A DNA stretch of 64,000 nt, from contig JAJZBK010000015.1 in the NCBI GenBank assembly GCA_021798955.1, forward strand, positions 1-64,000. Reading direction: 5' to 3'. The notes below the pieces were generated by a model. The model saw only the letters and a list, made by a program, of their open reading frames with translations, was not told the DNA's origin and did not search any database. The DNA is from Actinomycetes bacterium. GTDB lineage: Bacteria; Actinomycetota; Acidimicrobiia; Acidimicrobiales; RAAP-2. The translations under genes and the position numbers were made by a program. Shown here piece after piece: positions 34,376-43,003 of the stretch (position 1 is its first letter; each line of letters opens with the position of its first letter).

Positions 34376-35611
34376 TCAGGCAGGGTCGAGCCGGCGCAGC
34401 ATCGAACGAGCTGCGGCGACGACCGTGTCACGGTCGTGGGTCACGAGGAAGGCGAAGCGCCGGTCGAGGTCCGGTCCGTCGTCGTCGAGGTCGCGGGCGA
34501 TCAGGGCACCCGAGTAGTGCGGCCCGACCACCACCACCGACCACTCGCGTCGGAGCGGGTCGTCGCTTCGGAGCGACCCACCCCGTACTCCGCCCGCCGG
34601 CTGTGTGCCCATGCCGACGCCCAACGCGGCGACCAAGGGGGAACTGCGGGCGAGCGCCTGGTAGCGCCGGGCGGTTGTCGGGGTGAACCAGTCGGCCGTC
34701 TGGAAGGAACCGAGGAGGAGGGGTGGCGTGGACGCGGCAGTCTCGGCTCGGCGCTCGAAGTGCCTCGACAGGCCGAGGAGGAGGCCCTTGCGCCCGGTCT
34801 GGAGGCGGCTCGAGCGCTCGGCGAGGGCAAAGGGGCTGTCAGGGACGTCCAACCCGGCAGCAGAGGGGGGAAGTGGGTTGGCGGGGGAGACCGGGTCGGC
34901 AAGCGGCCCGGCCGCCGCGAACAGCCATCCCTGGCCGAGGGTGGCGCCCAGGGCGAGAGCCTGTTCGAGGTGCTGCTCCGTCTCGATCCCCTCGGCCAGC
35001 ACGATGGCACCGGTGCGTTCGGCGTGGTCCATGACGGCCGCCACGATCCGGCCCTGTGTGGCGTCCGGCCACCGCTGGACGAGCGACAAGTCGAGCTTCA
35101 CGACGTCCGGCGCCACGAAGGGCAGCATGGCGAGCGAGTCGGGGACGGCGCCCACGTCGTCGAGCGCGATGCCCCAGCCCCACGAGCGAACCCGCTCGAC
35201 CAGGGTCAGCAGCTCGGCGGGCCGCCGCAGGAGGGCCCGCTCGGTCAGCTCGACGACGAGCCGTAGGTGCTCGTGCGCCGTGGCGAGCACGGCACCGGAC
35301 CCAGGGGGGCCCGGTCGCCCGAGCGTCGAGGGCTCGATGTTCACGAACAGGGCGAGGTCGCGGGTGAGCCCGGCGGCCAACGCGCCTTCGATGGCGGCCA
35401 GGCGACAGGCCCAGTCGAGCTCGGCGAGGCGTCCGGTGTCGCCGGCCAGCTCGAACGCCTGGTCGGGCCGGACTCCCAGGTCGGGCCACCGGGCCAGTGC
35501 CTCGAAGGCGACCGTCTCGCCCGAGGCGAGGTCGACGATCGGCTGGTAGCCCGGACGGAGGACGCCGGGGGCGACGAGCTGGTCGATGTCCAGCCGGTCG
35601 AGGACGGTCAC
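34376..35611 (-). CDS. EAL-DICT protein, c-di-GMP phosphodiesterase
   Basis: A protein of 411 residues. The EAL domain (1-235) keeps the metal and catalytic set: FEALARWP, NIEPST, ELTER, LDDVGAVPDSL, VKLDLSLV, LAEGIET and LGQGWLF. It should therefore be an active phosphodiesterase that opens c-di-GMP. A DICT sensory domain (about 260-400: SRLQTGRKGLLLGLSRHFE, ...SFQTADWFTP) follows; DICT is typically coupled to cyclic di-nucleotide enzymes. No GGDEF domain is present. GTG 35611 with GAGGTGG about 7 nt upstream sets the start. A BldD homologue with the c-di-GMP motif lies 4.3 kb downstream on the other strand. Confidence 0.92.
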   Translation of the reverse strand: MTVLDRLDIDQLVAPGVLRPGYQPIVDLASGETVAFEALARWPDLGVRPDQAFELAGDTGRLAELDWACRLAAIEGALAAGLTRDLALFVNIEPSTLGRPGPPGSGAVLATAHEHLRLVVELTERALLRRPAELLTLVERVRSWGWGIALDDVGAVPDSLAMLPFVAPDVVKLDLSLVQRWPDATQGRIVAAVMDHAERTGAIVLAEGIETEQHLEQALALGATLGQGWLFAAAGPLADPVSPANPLPPSAAGLDVPDSPFALAERSSRLQTGRKGLLLGLSRHFERRAETAASTPPLLLGSFQTADWFTPTTARRYQALARSSPLVAALGVGMGTQPAGGVRGGSLRSDDPLRREWSVVVVGPHYSGALIARDLDDDGPDLDRRFAFLVTHDRDTVVAAARSMLRRLDPA

Positions 35612-35867
35612 GGCCGACCACCTCGGACGGAGCGACTGCCACTGGCGACCGGAGCGCGTGCTGTCGACCTCACGACCTCCATGCCAGGTCGATCGGCGCG
35701 CGCTGGCTGTCCCTTGAGCCGCCTCGAGCCCGCGGCCAGGCCGTCGAGCCCCGCGGGCCGGGCCGTCGAGCCCCGCGGGCCAGGCTGGGCCGGCCAGGGC
35801 GCTCCGAGGCCGGACCTGGTCTGGGCGGGTGGTGCCTCCGCTTCGTCGGTGTCGTAGGATCGGCGAC

Positions 35868-36527
35868 GTGCTCGACCGCTTCCATCCTCCGGTTGAGGAG
35901 TACCTCGAGGCGATCTTCTCTCTCGAAGAGGAGGGGATCCCGGTCATCCAGGCTCGGCTGGCCGAACGACTGGACAAGGCAGCTCCCTCGGTCTCCGAGA
36001 TGCTCGACCGTCTCGAGGCTGACGGCCTCATCACCCGTTCGGGCCGGCGGATCTCCATGACTCCAGCGGGTGCCGAGCTGGCCGAGGGGGTCGTCCGCAA
36101 GCACCGCCTGGCCGAGCGTCTCCTGGTCGACGTCATCGGCCTCGACTGGGAGAAGGCGCACCAGGAGGCCGGCCGGTGGGAGCACGTCATCTCCGACGAG
36201 GTCGAGGCTCGTCTCACCGTCCTGTTGGGGAACCCCACCACCTGTCCGCACGGCAACCCCATCCCGGGTGTCAATGTCGGAGAACGCAGGGCGCGGCCGC
36301 TCGCCGAGGCGGCCACGGGTGATCGTGTCCGCCTCGAGCGCATCACCGAGAGCGTCGAGCACGACCGTGCCGCGCTCGACTACCTCGGAGAGCACGGGCT
36401 CACCCCGGGCGTGACGGTGACGATCGGCGCACGCGCGCCCGACGGCACCCTCACCGTGGTGGTCGACGACACGGCGGTGGCCCTCGGTCCGTCGATGACC
36501 AGCCAGCTCTTCGTGGCTGCCTGCTGA
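35868..36527 (+). CDS. DtxR/IdeR-family metal-dependent repressor
   Basis: A 219-residue regulator. A winged HTH (VEEYLEAIFSLEEEGIPVIQ, then VSEMLDRLEADGLI) leads to the dimerisation and metal-binding domain, with HRLAERLLVDVIGLDWEKAH, EHVISDEVEARL and a CPHGNPIPG segment that supplies Cys/His ligands as in IdeR. A C-terminal SH3-like FeoA domain closes it. By family it senses Fe(II) or Mn(II) and represses uptake genes. GTG 35868 follows TAGGAT. It is divergent from the EAL-DICT gene. A 20-bp perfect palindrome follows the stop by 4 nt. Confidence 0.92.
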   Translation: MLDRFHPPVEEYLEAIFSLEEEGIPVIQARLAERLDKAAPSVSEMLDRLEADGLITRSGRRISMTPAGAELAEGVVRKHRLAERLLVDVIGLDWEKAHQEAGRWEHVISDEVEARLTVLLGNPTTCPHGNPIPGVNVGERRARPLAEAATGDRVRLERITESVEHDRAALDYLGEHGLTPGVTVTIGARAPDGTLTVVVDDTAVALGPSMTSQLFVAAC

Positions 36528-36531
36528 CAGG

Positions 36532-36551
36532 CTCCGGTCTCGAGACCGGAG
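36532..36551. terminator. 20-bp perfect palindrome after the DtxR-type gene
   Basis: CTCCGGTCTCGAGACCGGAG, symmetric over its full length, lies 4 nt after the DtxR-type stop. It could be a terminator stem with a minimal loop or a protein-binding site. Confidence 0.5.
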
Positions 36552-36604
36552 ACGAGCGCCCTCGCCGCCCGGCGTGCTCGGCTGGTCGCCGTCAGCACCC
36601 GTCG

Positions 36605-36633
36605 GTCAGCACTCGGTAGTATGGAGTGCTGAC
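36605..36633 (+). promoter_or_regulatory. CIRCE operator (HrcA binding site)
   Basis: GTCAGCACTC - 9 nt - GAGTGCTGAC, matching the CIRCE consensus TTAGCACTC-N9-GAGTGCTAA. The spacer holds TAGTAT (36617-36622), a plausible -10, so HrcA would block the promoter of its own hrcA-dnaJ operon. The start codon of hrcA lies 60 nt downstream. Confidence 0.93.
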
Positions 36634-36692
36634 GGGCACGGTGCCATGGGACGTCCCGGCCGGCTCCGGTGCCCGTCCGGAGGACCGACACG

Positions 36693-37754
36693 ATGGCTCG
36701 ACACGACGACGCGAGAACGCACGTGGCTACCGCCACCGACGAGCTGGATGCTCGCAAGGCGGCGATCCTCAACGCCGTGGTGACCGAGTACATCGGCTCG
36801 GCCCAGCCGGTGGGCTCCCAGCACGTGGTCGACGCACCGGGGGTCAACGTGTCCTCGGCGACCATTCGATCCGAGATGGCCGCGCTCGAGCGCGAGGGGT
36901 ACCTCGTCCAGCCGCACACGAGCGCCGGGCGAGTGCCCACCGACCGTGGCTACCGGTTCTTCGTCGACCACCTCGGCGGCACGGGGACGCTCGATGCCAC
37001 GGGACGCCAACAGGTCCGACGGTTCTTCGAACAGGCCCACGGGGAGATCGAGCAGATGCTCGAGCGGACCTCGGGGCTCCTCGCCGACCTCACCGACTGC
37101 GCCGCCCTCGTCGTCGGGCCGTCCCACGAGTCGGCGACGGTGCGCTCCCTCCAGGTGGTCGGCCTGGGGCCACGCATCGGCCTCGTGGTCGTCGTGCTCT
37201 CCGACGGTGCCGTGCGCAAGGCGACCATCGAGCTGCCGGACGGGGCGGACGACGAGGTGCTGGCCCGCTCCGTTGCGTGCCTGGCAGCCGCCGTGGTCGA
37301 TACAGCTCTTCGTTCCCTCCCTGCCGAGCTGGAACCGGCCGGTGACCCGGTCGTCGACACCGTGGCTGCTGCAGCGCTGGCCGGGCTCCGCTCCCTGCAG
37401 GGTGACGAGACGGCCGAGCACGTCTTCGTCGGCGGTTCCTCGCGCATGGCGGCAGCCTTCGATGCCGTCGAGACCGTCCGCTCCGTCCTCACCATCCTCG
37501 AGCAGCAGCTCGTCGTGGTGAGCCTCTTGCGCGACGTGCTCGACCGCGGCCTGTCGGTGGCCATCGGCACCGAGCACGGTGTCGAGCCGCTTGCGTCCTG
37601 CGCCGTCGTCGTGACCCCCTTCTCGGTGGACGGCGAAGAGCTCGGCACCATCGGGCTGCTCGGGCCGACCCGGATGAACTACCCCCAGGCACTCGCCGCC
37701 GCTGAGGCGGTGGGTGAGCGGCTCGGTCGGCGGCTGAGCGAGGCCGGACGGTGA
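36693..37754 (+). CDS. hrcA: Heat-inducible repressor HrcA
   Basis: It represses CIRCE-controlled heat-shock genes; GroEL assists its folding, giving feedback on chaperone need. It has 353 residues. The N-terminal winged helix reads RKAAILNAVVTEYIGSAQPV, with VSSATIRSEMAALEREGYL as recognition segment and QPHTSAGRVPTDRGYRFFVD as the HrcA signature. A GAF-like domain and C-terminal dimer region follow. ATG 36693 has GGAGGA 8 nt upstream. A CIRCE lies in its leader. dnaJ overlaps its stop by 4 bp. Confidence 0.96.
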   Translation: MARHDDARTHVATATDELDARKAAILNAVVTEYIGSAQPVGSQHVVDAPGVNVSSATIRSEMAALEREGYLVQPHTSAGRVPTDRGYRFFVDHLGGTGTLDATGRQQVRRFFEQAHGEIEQMLERTSGLLADLTDCAALVVGPSHESATVRSLQVVGLGPRIGLVVVVLSDGAVRKATIELPDGADDEVLARSVACLAAAVVDTALRSLPAELEPAGDPVVDTVAAAALAGLRSLQGDETAEHVFVGGSSRMAAAFDAVETVRSVLTILEQQLVVVSLLRDVLDRGLSVAIGTEHGVEPLASCAVVVTPFSVDGEELGTIGLLGPTRMNYPQALAAAEAVGERLGRRLSEAGR

Positions 37755-38905
37755 TCGAGACCGACCTCTACGAGCTGCTCGGCGTCTCGCGGAACGCTAC
37801 TGACGAGGAGCTCAAGCGCGCCTACCGCCGAAAGGCCCGGCAGCTCCATCCCGACGCCAACCCCGGGGACGCCCAGACGGAGGAGCGGTTCAAGGAGGTC
37901 AGCGTGGCCTACGAGGTGCTGCGCGACCCCGAACGACGCCAACGGTACGACCAGTTCGGCCCAGCCGGTGTGTTCGGTCCGGCTGCCGGTGGCTCCGCCG
38001 GTGGCTTCGGCGGAGACCCGTTCGCAGGCGGCCTCGGCGATCTCTTCGAGGCGTTCTTCGGGGCCGCCGGGACGAGCCGAGCCGGGCACGGCCGTCGTTC
38101 GGGACCGGTGCCCGGTCCCGATGCCGAGCTGGTGCTCGACCTGAGCTTCCGCGACGCTGTCTTCGGGTCGAAGCGAGAGGTCGCGGTGTCCACGCCGGTG
38201 CGGTGCGACGCCTGTCAGGGCAGCGGGGCGCGGCCGGGGACCGGTGCCGTCCGGTGCCCTGACTGCGGCGGCCTCGGCGAGCTCCGGCGGGTCCGCCAGT
38301 CCATCCTCGGACAGGTCGTGACCGCCGTGCCCTGCGGCCGGTGCCACGGCTCGGGCGAGGTCATCGCCGATCCCTGTCCCGACTGCCGCGGCGAGGGGCG
38401 CCGAGTGGTGGACCGGACCCTGGTCGTCGAGGTGCCCGCCGGTGTCGACGATGGCTCGACCCTGCGCCTGGCCGGACACGGTCCGGCTGGCGTCCGCGGC
38501 GGTCCCAACGGGGCGCTCTTCGTCCACCTGCGGGTGGCACCCGATCCCGACTTCGAGCGCGTCGACACCGACCTCCACACGACCGTGCACGTCGCCATGA
38601 CCCAGGCTGCCCTCGGTGCGTCGCTCGAGGTGCCCACCCTCGACGAGCCCCGGACCGTCCCGATCACCGCGGGCACCCAGTCGGGCACGGTGGTGACGTT
38701 GAAGGGGTTAGGGGTGCCTCGGCTCCGCGGGCGCGGACGCGGCGATCTCCACGTCCACGTAGTCGTCGATGTTCCCACCGAGCTCGACGACGCCCAGCGG
38801 GCGTTGCTGGCCGAGCTCGCCGTCGCCCGCGGCGAAGTGGTCGCCGACGGCCGCGAAGGCCACGGCGAGGGGCTGTTCTCGAAGCTCCGCTCAGCGCTCG
38901 GGTGA
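37751..38905 (+). CDS. dnaJ: Chaperone DnaJ
   Basis: The Hsp40 co-chaperone that stimulates DnaK. It has 384 residues: J domain with HPD (RQLHPDANPG), a Gly/Phe-rich linker (GGFGGDPFAGGLGDLFEAFF), four zinc-finger motifs (CDACQGSG, CPDCGGLG, CGRCHGSG, CPDCRGEG), and C-terminal client-binding beta domains. The GTG start (37751) overlaps the hrcA stop. dnaK and grpE are not here; this is the hrcA-linked DnaJ, likely DnaJ2 of Actinobacteria. Confidence 0.96.
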   Translation: MIETDLYELLGVSRNATDEELKRAYRRKARQLHPDANPGDAQTEERFKEVSVAYEVLRDPERRQRYDQFGPAGVFGPAAGGSAGGFGGDPFAGGLGDLFEAFFGAAGTSRAGHGRRSGPVPGPDAELVLDLSFRDAVFGSKREVAVSTPVRCDACQGSGARPGTGAVRCPDCGGLGELRRVRQSILGQVVTAVPCGRCHGSGEVIADPCPDCRGEGRRVVDRTLVVEVPAGVDDGSTLRLAGHGPAGVRGGPNGALFVHLRVAPDPDFERVDTDLHTTVHVAMTQAALGASLEVPTLDEPRTVPITAGTQSGTVVTLKGLGVPRLRGRGRGDLHVHVVVDVPTELDDAQRALLAELAVARGEVVADGREGHGEGLFSKLRSALG

Positions 38906-39690
38906 CTGGACCCGGACCGGGCGCCGAAGCCGCGCCAGCGGCACCCGACCCACTGCTGTCAGGGGCTTCGGCCATGGTCTTTGTGGCGGACCCCGAGCAT
39001 CCGACACTCGCTGACGATGAGGCCCACCACCTTTTCGACGTCCTCCGCCTGCAGCCGGGCGAGCCGGTCGTGGCTGCCGACGGGGCCGGGCGGTGGGTGC
39101 CCTGCCGGGTCGAGGCGCATGCCCGCTCTGCCTCGAGCGGGCGCGACCGGGACGGCCTCGTCCTCGAGCCCGTCGGCCCGCTCCGCTGTCAGCCCGCTCG
39201 GCGCCCTTCGGTGGCAGTTGCCTTTGCTCCGACCAAGGGTGATCGCCCCGAATGGGCCGTCCAGAAGCTCACCGAGCTCGGCGTCGACGTCATCGTGCCG
39301 TTGCGGACAGCGCGCTCGGTGGTGCGCTGGGAGGGCGAGCGCGGCCGTCGCTCCGTCGAGCGGCTCCGCCGGGTGGCGACCGAAGCCGCCGCCCAGTGCC
39401 GGCGTCCTCGCCTGCCTATGGTCACCGAAGTCGCCACGCTCGACGAGGTGGCGGTCCTCGCCGGCGCACCCCCGGTGCTTGCCGAACCGGGTGGGCCGCC
39501 GCCTGACTTGGGGCACACCGTGGTGGCGATCGGCCCCGAAGGCGGTTGGGCGCCCGGTGAGCTCGACCTTCCCTACGGCCGGGTCGGTCTCGGGCCGACC
39601 GTGTTGCGCGCCGAGACGGCAGCGGTGGCGGCCGGGACGCTGCTCGGTGCGCTGCGCTCTGGTTCGGTCGCGGCGGCGTACCCGGTCTGA
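38902..39690 (+). CDS. rsmE: 16S rRNA m3U1498 methyltransferase RsmE
   Basis: It methylates U1498 of 16S rRNA using SAM. It has 262 residues. The N-terminal PUA-like domain (VFVADPEHPTLADDEAHHLF) leads to the SPOUT methyltransferase with knot motifs: AVAFAPTKGDRPEWAVQKLTE, ATEAAAQCRRPRLP, VAIGPEGGWAPGE and GPTVLRAETAAVAA. The start GTG 38902 overlaps the dnaJ stop (GTGA); ATG 38974 would be a shorter alternative. Confidence 0.92.
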   Translation: MTGPGPGAEAAPAAPDPLLSGASAMVFVADPEHPTLADDEAHHLFDVLRLQPGEPVVAADGAGRWVPCRVEAHARSASSGRDRDGLVLEPVGPLRCQPARRPSVAVAFAPTKGDRPEWAVQKLTELGVDVIVPLRTARSVVRWEGERGRRSVERLRRVATEAAAQCRRPRLPMVTEVATLDEVAVLAGAPPVLAEPGGPPPDLGHTVVAIGPEGGWAPGELDLPYGRVGLGPTVLRAETAAVAAGTLLGALRSGSVAAAYPV

Positions 39691-39910
39691 GCGCGGCGCG
39701 TGCTGTGCCGACGTCCAGACCTTGCATCACCACGCTCCGTGAGCAAGACTCTGTGTGAGGCCGCGAGGCGGAACAGGCGAACCGGTGCTGCCGAGGGTGC
39801 CGGGCAAGGCACTGCTCGGGAGTCGATCGGTGCTCGGCCAGGGAGGCCGAGCAGGGTTCCCGTCACGGTCGGTACGGGGACACCAACCACGCGTGGGATA
39901 GGGGTTGCAG

Positions 39911-40504
39911 ATGACGGTGACGGAGCAGCGAGTCGACTCGATCGAGGACGACGAGCAGGAGGAGGGGGCGCGTTCCGCCTACGCCCGTGCCGTCGGTGCC
40001 CGCCTTCGGGCAATGCGCAAGCAGATGCGGCTGTCGCTCCAAGCGGTCGAGGCGATGTCCGAGCAGGAGTTCAAGGCCTCCGTGCTCGGGGCGTACGAGC
40101 GGGGCGAGCGGGCCATCTCCGTTCCCCGTCTCCAGCGTCTGGCCAAGCTGTACGACGTCCCGGTCGACCAGCTCCTGCCGCCCGACGGCGACACGTCCAC
40201 CCGGTGGGGGGCGAACGGTGGCGCACCGGAGACCGCACCGCTCACCGCTCGCCGGGCCGTGCAAGGTGCGGCAGCTGGCGAGAAGGTGACGATCGACCTG
40301 ACCAAGCTGCACTCGGTCAGCGGGCCCGAGCGCGACCTGCTCCGACGGTTCCTGTCGATGATCCAGGTGCATCGGCAGGACTTCAACGGGCGCATGATCA
40401 CGATCCGCCACGAGGACGTCCGTGCCATCGCCTGCCTGTTCGGCGTCACGCCAGACGCCATGGGCCGCCGGCTCGAGGAGCTCGGCCTGCTTGTCCTCGA
40501 CTGA
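39911..40504 (+). CDS. bldD: BldD-type c-di-GMP-responsive transcription factor
   Basis: A protein of 197 residues. The N-terminal Xre-type HTH reads ARLRAMRKQMRLSLQAVEAM...FKASVLGAYERGERAISVPRL. The linker is PPDGDTSTRWG. The C-terminal domain holds RQD-FNGRMITI-RHED, an exact RxD-X8-RxxD, the tetrameric c-di-GMP binding signature of Streptomyces BldD. In Streptomyces, ligand-loaded BldD represses developmental genes. ATG 39911 follows GATAGGGG. With the EAL-DICT enzyme nearby, a c-di-GMP circuit is likely. Target genes are unknown. Confidence 0.92.
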   Translation: MTVTEQRVDSIEDDEQEEGARSAYARAVGARLRAMRKQMRLSLQAVEAMSEQEFKASVLGAYERGERAISVPRLQRLAKLYDVPVDQLLPPDGDTSTRWGANGGAPETAPLTARRAVQGAAAGEKVTIDLTKLHSVSGPERDLLRRFLSMIQVHRQDFNGRMITIRHEDVRAIACLFGVTPDAMGRRLEELGLLVLD

Positions 40505-40665
40505 CCTGGGCACAACGGCGGAGTGGGTTGGCTGGGCCGGCGCTCTGGGCCGGCGCTGGGCTGCGGACCGGCTGGGTCGAAGCTGGACGGTGCTGGACGG
40601 CGCGGGTTGGAGCGGACCCCGGGACGTGGGAAGCTATAACTACTCCGCAATGGGACGGTCCGACC

Positions 40666-40926
40666 ATGACTGACGAGATCCGCTGGCTCAGCACCAAGGA
40701 AGCGGCCGCCCAGCTCGGCGTCACGTTGCGGAGCCTGTACCGGTTCATCGACGAGGGTGATCTCGTCGCCTACAAGTTCGGTCGGGTCATCCGACTGCAG
40801 CAGCGCGACGTCGAGCAGTTCATCGAGGCCTCGCGCATCGAACCGGGATCGCTCGAGCATCTCTACCCCGAGGTGAAAGGTTCGCCGCGTGGAGCCCGCC
40901 GCACCGAGGGCGGGCGGGCTTCGTGA
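40666..40926 (+). CDS. Excisionase-type/MerR-like HTH protein
   Basis: An 86-residue DNA-binding protein: WLSTKEAAAQLGVTLRSLYR then FIDEGDLVAYKFGRVIRLQQ and RDVEQFIEASRI, a winged HTH_17 domain. The C-terminal tail has a SLEHLYPEVKG motif and basic residues. It could act as a small transcription factor; no mobile-element integrase sits beside it, so an excisionase role is unlikely. TATAAC (40635-40640) is a possible -10. The stop overlaps the HIT gene start. Confidence 0.82.
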   Translation: MTDEIRWLSTKEAAAQLGVTLRSLYRFIDEGDLVAYKFGRVIRLQQRDVEQFIEASRIEPGSLEHLYPEVKGSPRGARRTEGGRAS

Positions 40927-41303
40927 GCGCTCCGGCGACAGACGGTGACCGGATGGACGGTTGCCTCTTCTGCGGGATCGTGGCCGGCGACGTTCCCGCC
41001 GAGGTCGTCTGGTCGGACGACCACACGGTTGCGTTCCGGGACATCAACCCGGCGGCACCGGTCCACGTGCTCGTCGTGCCCCGTCGCCACATCACCAACG
41101 CCGCCGAGGTGACCCCCGAGCACGCCGTCGAGGTCGCTGCCCTGTTCGCCGCCGCCCGGGCGGTGGCCGACGCCGAAGGGGTAGGCGGTCCCGACCGTGG
41201 CTACCGACTGGTGGCCAACGTCGGTCCTGACGCGCTCAACTCGGTGCCCCACCTCCACCTGCACGTCCTGGCCGGCCGGCGTCTCGAGTGGCCTCCGGGA
41301 TGA
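40923..41303 (+). CDS. HIT-domain protein
   Basis: A 126-residue nucleotide-binding hydrolase of the histidine-triad (HINT) family. CLFCGIVAGDVPAEVVWSDD opens the fold, and the HIT motif is PHLHLHVLAG; its HxHxH arrangement includes the nucleophilic His. It likely hydrolyses AMP-linked phosphoramidates. GTG 40923 overlaps the HTH gene stop; ATG 40953 (MDGCLFC) is an alternative that fits many family members. The next gene is phoH. Confidence 0.93.
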   Translation: MSAPATDGDRMDGCLFCGIVAGDVPAEVVWSDDHTVAFRDINPAAPVHVLVVPRRHITNAAEVTPEHAVEVAALFAAARAVADAEGVGGPDRGYRLVANVGPDALNSVPHLHLHVLAGRRLEWPPG

Positions 41304-41517
41304 CGGCGGGGGGCACGTCCGCCCGGTTGGCGGTGCCCCCAGAGGGCCGACGAGCCGTTGGGGGCCAGGAGGTCGCGGAGCGCCCCCTGCCCGGGGAGCT
41401 CCCCCTGCCCGGGGAGCGAGCTCGGGAGCGAGGGCGATCGTCGTGGCCGGTGGTCGGCTCCTGTCCCGCCACTGGTCGTCCTCGGTGCCTGGGCTGGTAG
41501 GTTGTGGCCGAGCGCCC

Positions 41518-42510
41518 GTGCCGTCTACCCAGGTCAAGATCCTCGTTCCCGGAAACCACCTCATGGCCGGGCTGCTGGGCCAGCGCGACGAACTGCTGCG
41601 CCTGGTCGAGCAGGCGTTCGCCGACGTCCGGATCGTGGTGCGGGGCAACGAGATCTCGATCGAGGGTGACGGTGCCGAGCGGGTCGGGCGCCTCTTCGAA
41701 GAGCTGATCCTGCTCCTCGAGTCGGGTCAAGGTCTCGACGCCACCCAGGTCGGTCGCAGCATCGACATGCTCCACGACGACGTCCGGCCGTCCGAAGTGC
41801 TCACCTCCGAACTGCTCCGTTCGGCGCGGGGCCGGGCGGTGCGGCCGAAGACGGCGGGACAGAAGCGCTACGCCGACGCCATCGCCGCCAACATCGTCAC
41901 CTTCGGCATCGGGCCGGCAGGGACGGGCAAGTCGTACCTCGCCGTGGCGTTGGCGGTCCAGGCGCTCCAAGCCCACCAGGTCAACCGGATCATCCTCACC
42001 CGGCCAGCGGTCGAGGCGGGGGAGCGCCTCGGGTTCCTGCCTGGGGACCTGATGGCCAAGGTCGACCCGTACCTTCGTCCGCTCTACGACGCGCTCTACG
42101 ACCTGCTCGAGCCCGAGGGGGCCCAGCGGCTGCTCGAGCGCGGCACGGTCGAGGTGGCCCCCCTGGCCTTCATGCGGGGCCGGACCCTGAACGACAGCTT
42201 CATCATCCTCGACGAGGCCCAGAACACCACGCCTGAGCAGATGAAGATGTTCCTCACCCGCATCGGGTTCGGCTCCAAGGCGGTGGTCACGGGAGACGTG
42301 ACCCAGGTCGACGTGGCTGGAGGGCGGTCGGGGTTGGCTGGCCTCCAAGAGCTCCTGGCCGGGGTGGAAGGCCTGGCCTTCGTCCACCTCGGACGGCGCG
42401 ACGTCGTCCGGCACCGGATCGTGGCCGAGATCGTCGACGCCTACGAGCGTGGGGCGGCCACCGGGGGCCAGGGGGGCCAGGGGGGCCAGGGGGACAGTCG
42501 TGGCCGTTGA
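41518..42510 (+). CDS. PhoH-like ATPase (ribosome/RNA-associated)
   Basis: A protein of 330 residues. An N-terminal KH-like/PhoH-associated domain (TQVKILVPGNHLMAGLLGQR) leads to the P-loop ATPase core with Walker A GPAGTGKSYL and Walker B FIILDEAQN. The arginine finger region is LTRPAVEAGERLGFLPGD. It is classically next to ybeY and acts in RNA turnover or ribosome quality control. GTG 41518 is chosen by N-terminal match. The C-terminus has three GGQ repeats from a 9-bp array (42463-42489). The stop overlaps ybeY by 11 bp. Confidence 0.94.
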   Translation: MPSTQVKILVPGNHLMAGLLGQRDELLRLVEQAFADVRIVVRGNEISIEGDGAERVGRLFEELILLLESGQGLDATQVGRSIDMLHDDVRPSEVLTSELLRSARGRAVRPKTAGQKRYADAIAANIVTFGIGPAGTGKSYLAVALAVQALQAHQVNRIILTRPAVEAGERLGFLPGDLMAKVDPYLRPLYDALYDLLEPEGAQRLLERGTVEVAPLAFMRGRTLNDSFIILDEAQNTTPEQMKMFLTRIGFGSKAVVTGDVTQVDVAGGRSGLAGLQELLAGVEGLAFVHLGRRDVVRHRIVAEIVDAYERGAATGGQGGQGGQGDSRGR

Positions 42511-43003
42511 CGTGCACGTCGCCGACGAACAGTCGGACCACCCCGTCGAGCTGCCGCGCTGGTCCGCACTTGCCACCGCGGTGCTCGAGGCCGAAGGCAT
42601 CACGTCGCACGCCGAGGTCTCGCTGCTCTTCGTGGACGAAGACACCATTGCCAGCCTCAACGAGCGCTTCCTCGGCCGCAGTGGTCCGACCGACGTGCTG
42701 GCGTTCCCCATCGACGACGAGGACGAGCCTGCCGGGCGCACGCCCGACCGGGGCACACCCGGTCCGCTGTCGACCGAGCCCGAGCCTGAGCCACCCCGGC
42801 TGGTCGGCGACGTGGTGGTCTGCCCGGCGGTTGCCACCCGCAACGCCGCCGACCACGGGGTCGACGCCGACGACGAGGTGGCGCTGCTCGTCGTGCACGG
42901 CATTCTGCACCTGCTCGGCATGGACCACGAGGACGACGAGGAGGCCGAGCGCATGGAGCGGCGGGAGCGCGAGCTGCTGGCCCGGTTCCATCGATCGGCG
43001 TGA
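42500..43003 (+). CDS. ybeY: Endoribonuclease YbeY
   Basis: A single-strand-specific metallo-endoribonuclease needed for 16S 3'-end maturation. It has 167 residues. The H3 zinc motif is HGILHLLGMDH. The substrate cleft includes VSLLFVDEDTIASLNERFLG and PTDVLAFPIDD. A Pro/Glu-rich insertion (GTPGPLSTEPEPEP) is longer than usual. The start at GTG 42500 has AGGGGGA 5 nt upstream and lies inside the end of phoH. Confidence 0.94.
   Translation: MAVDVHVADEQSDHPVELPRWSALATAVLEAEGITSHAEVSLLFVDEDTIASLNERFLGRSGPTDVLAFPIDDEDEPAGRTPDRGTPGPLSTEPEPEPPRLVGDVVVCPAVATRNAADHGVDADDEVALLVVHGILHLLGMDHEDDEEAERMERRERELLARFHRSA

Noticed and set aside
40666-40926. Phage excisionase
   Set aside because: The HTH_17 fold fits, but no integrase or phage gene is nearby and the gene is coupled to a HIT housekeeping gene.
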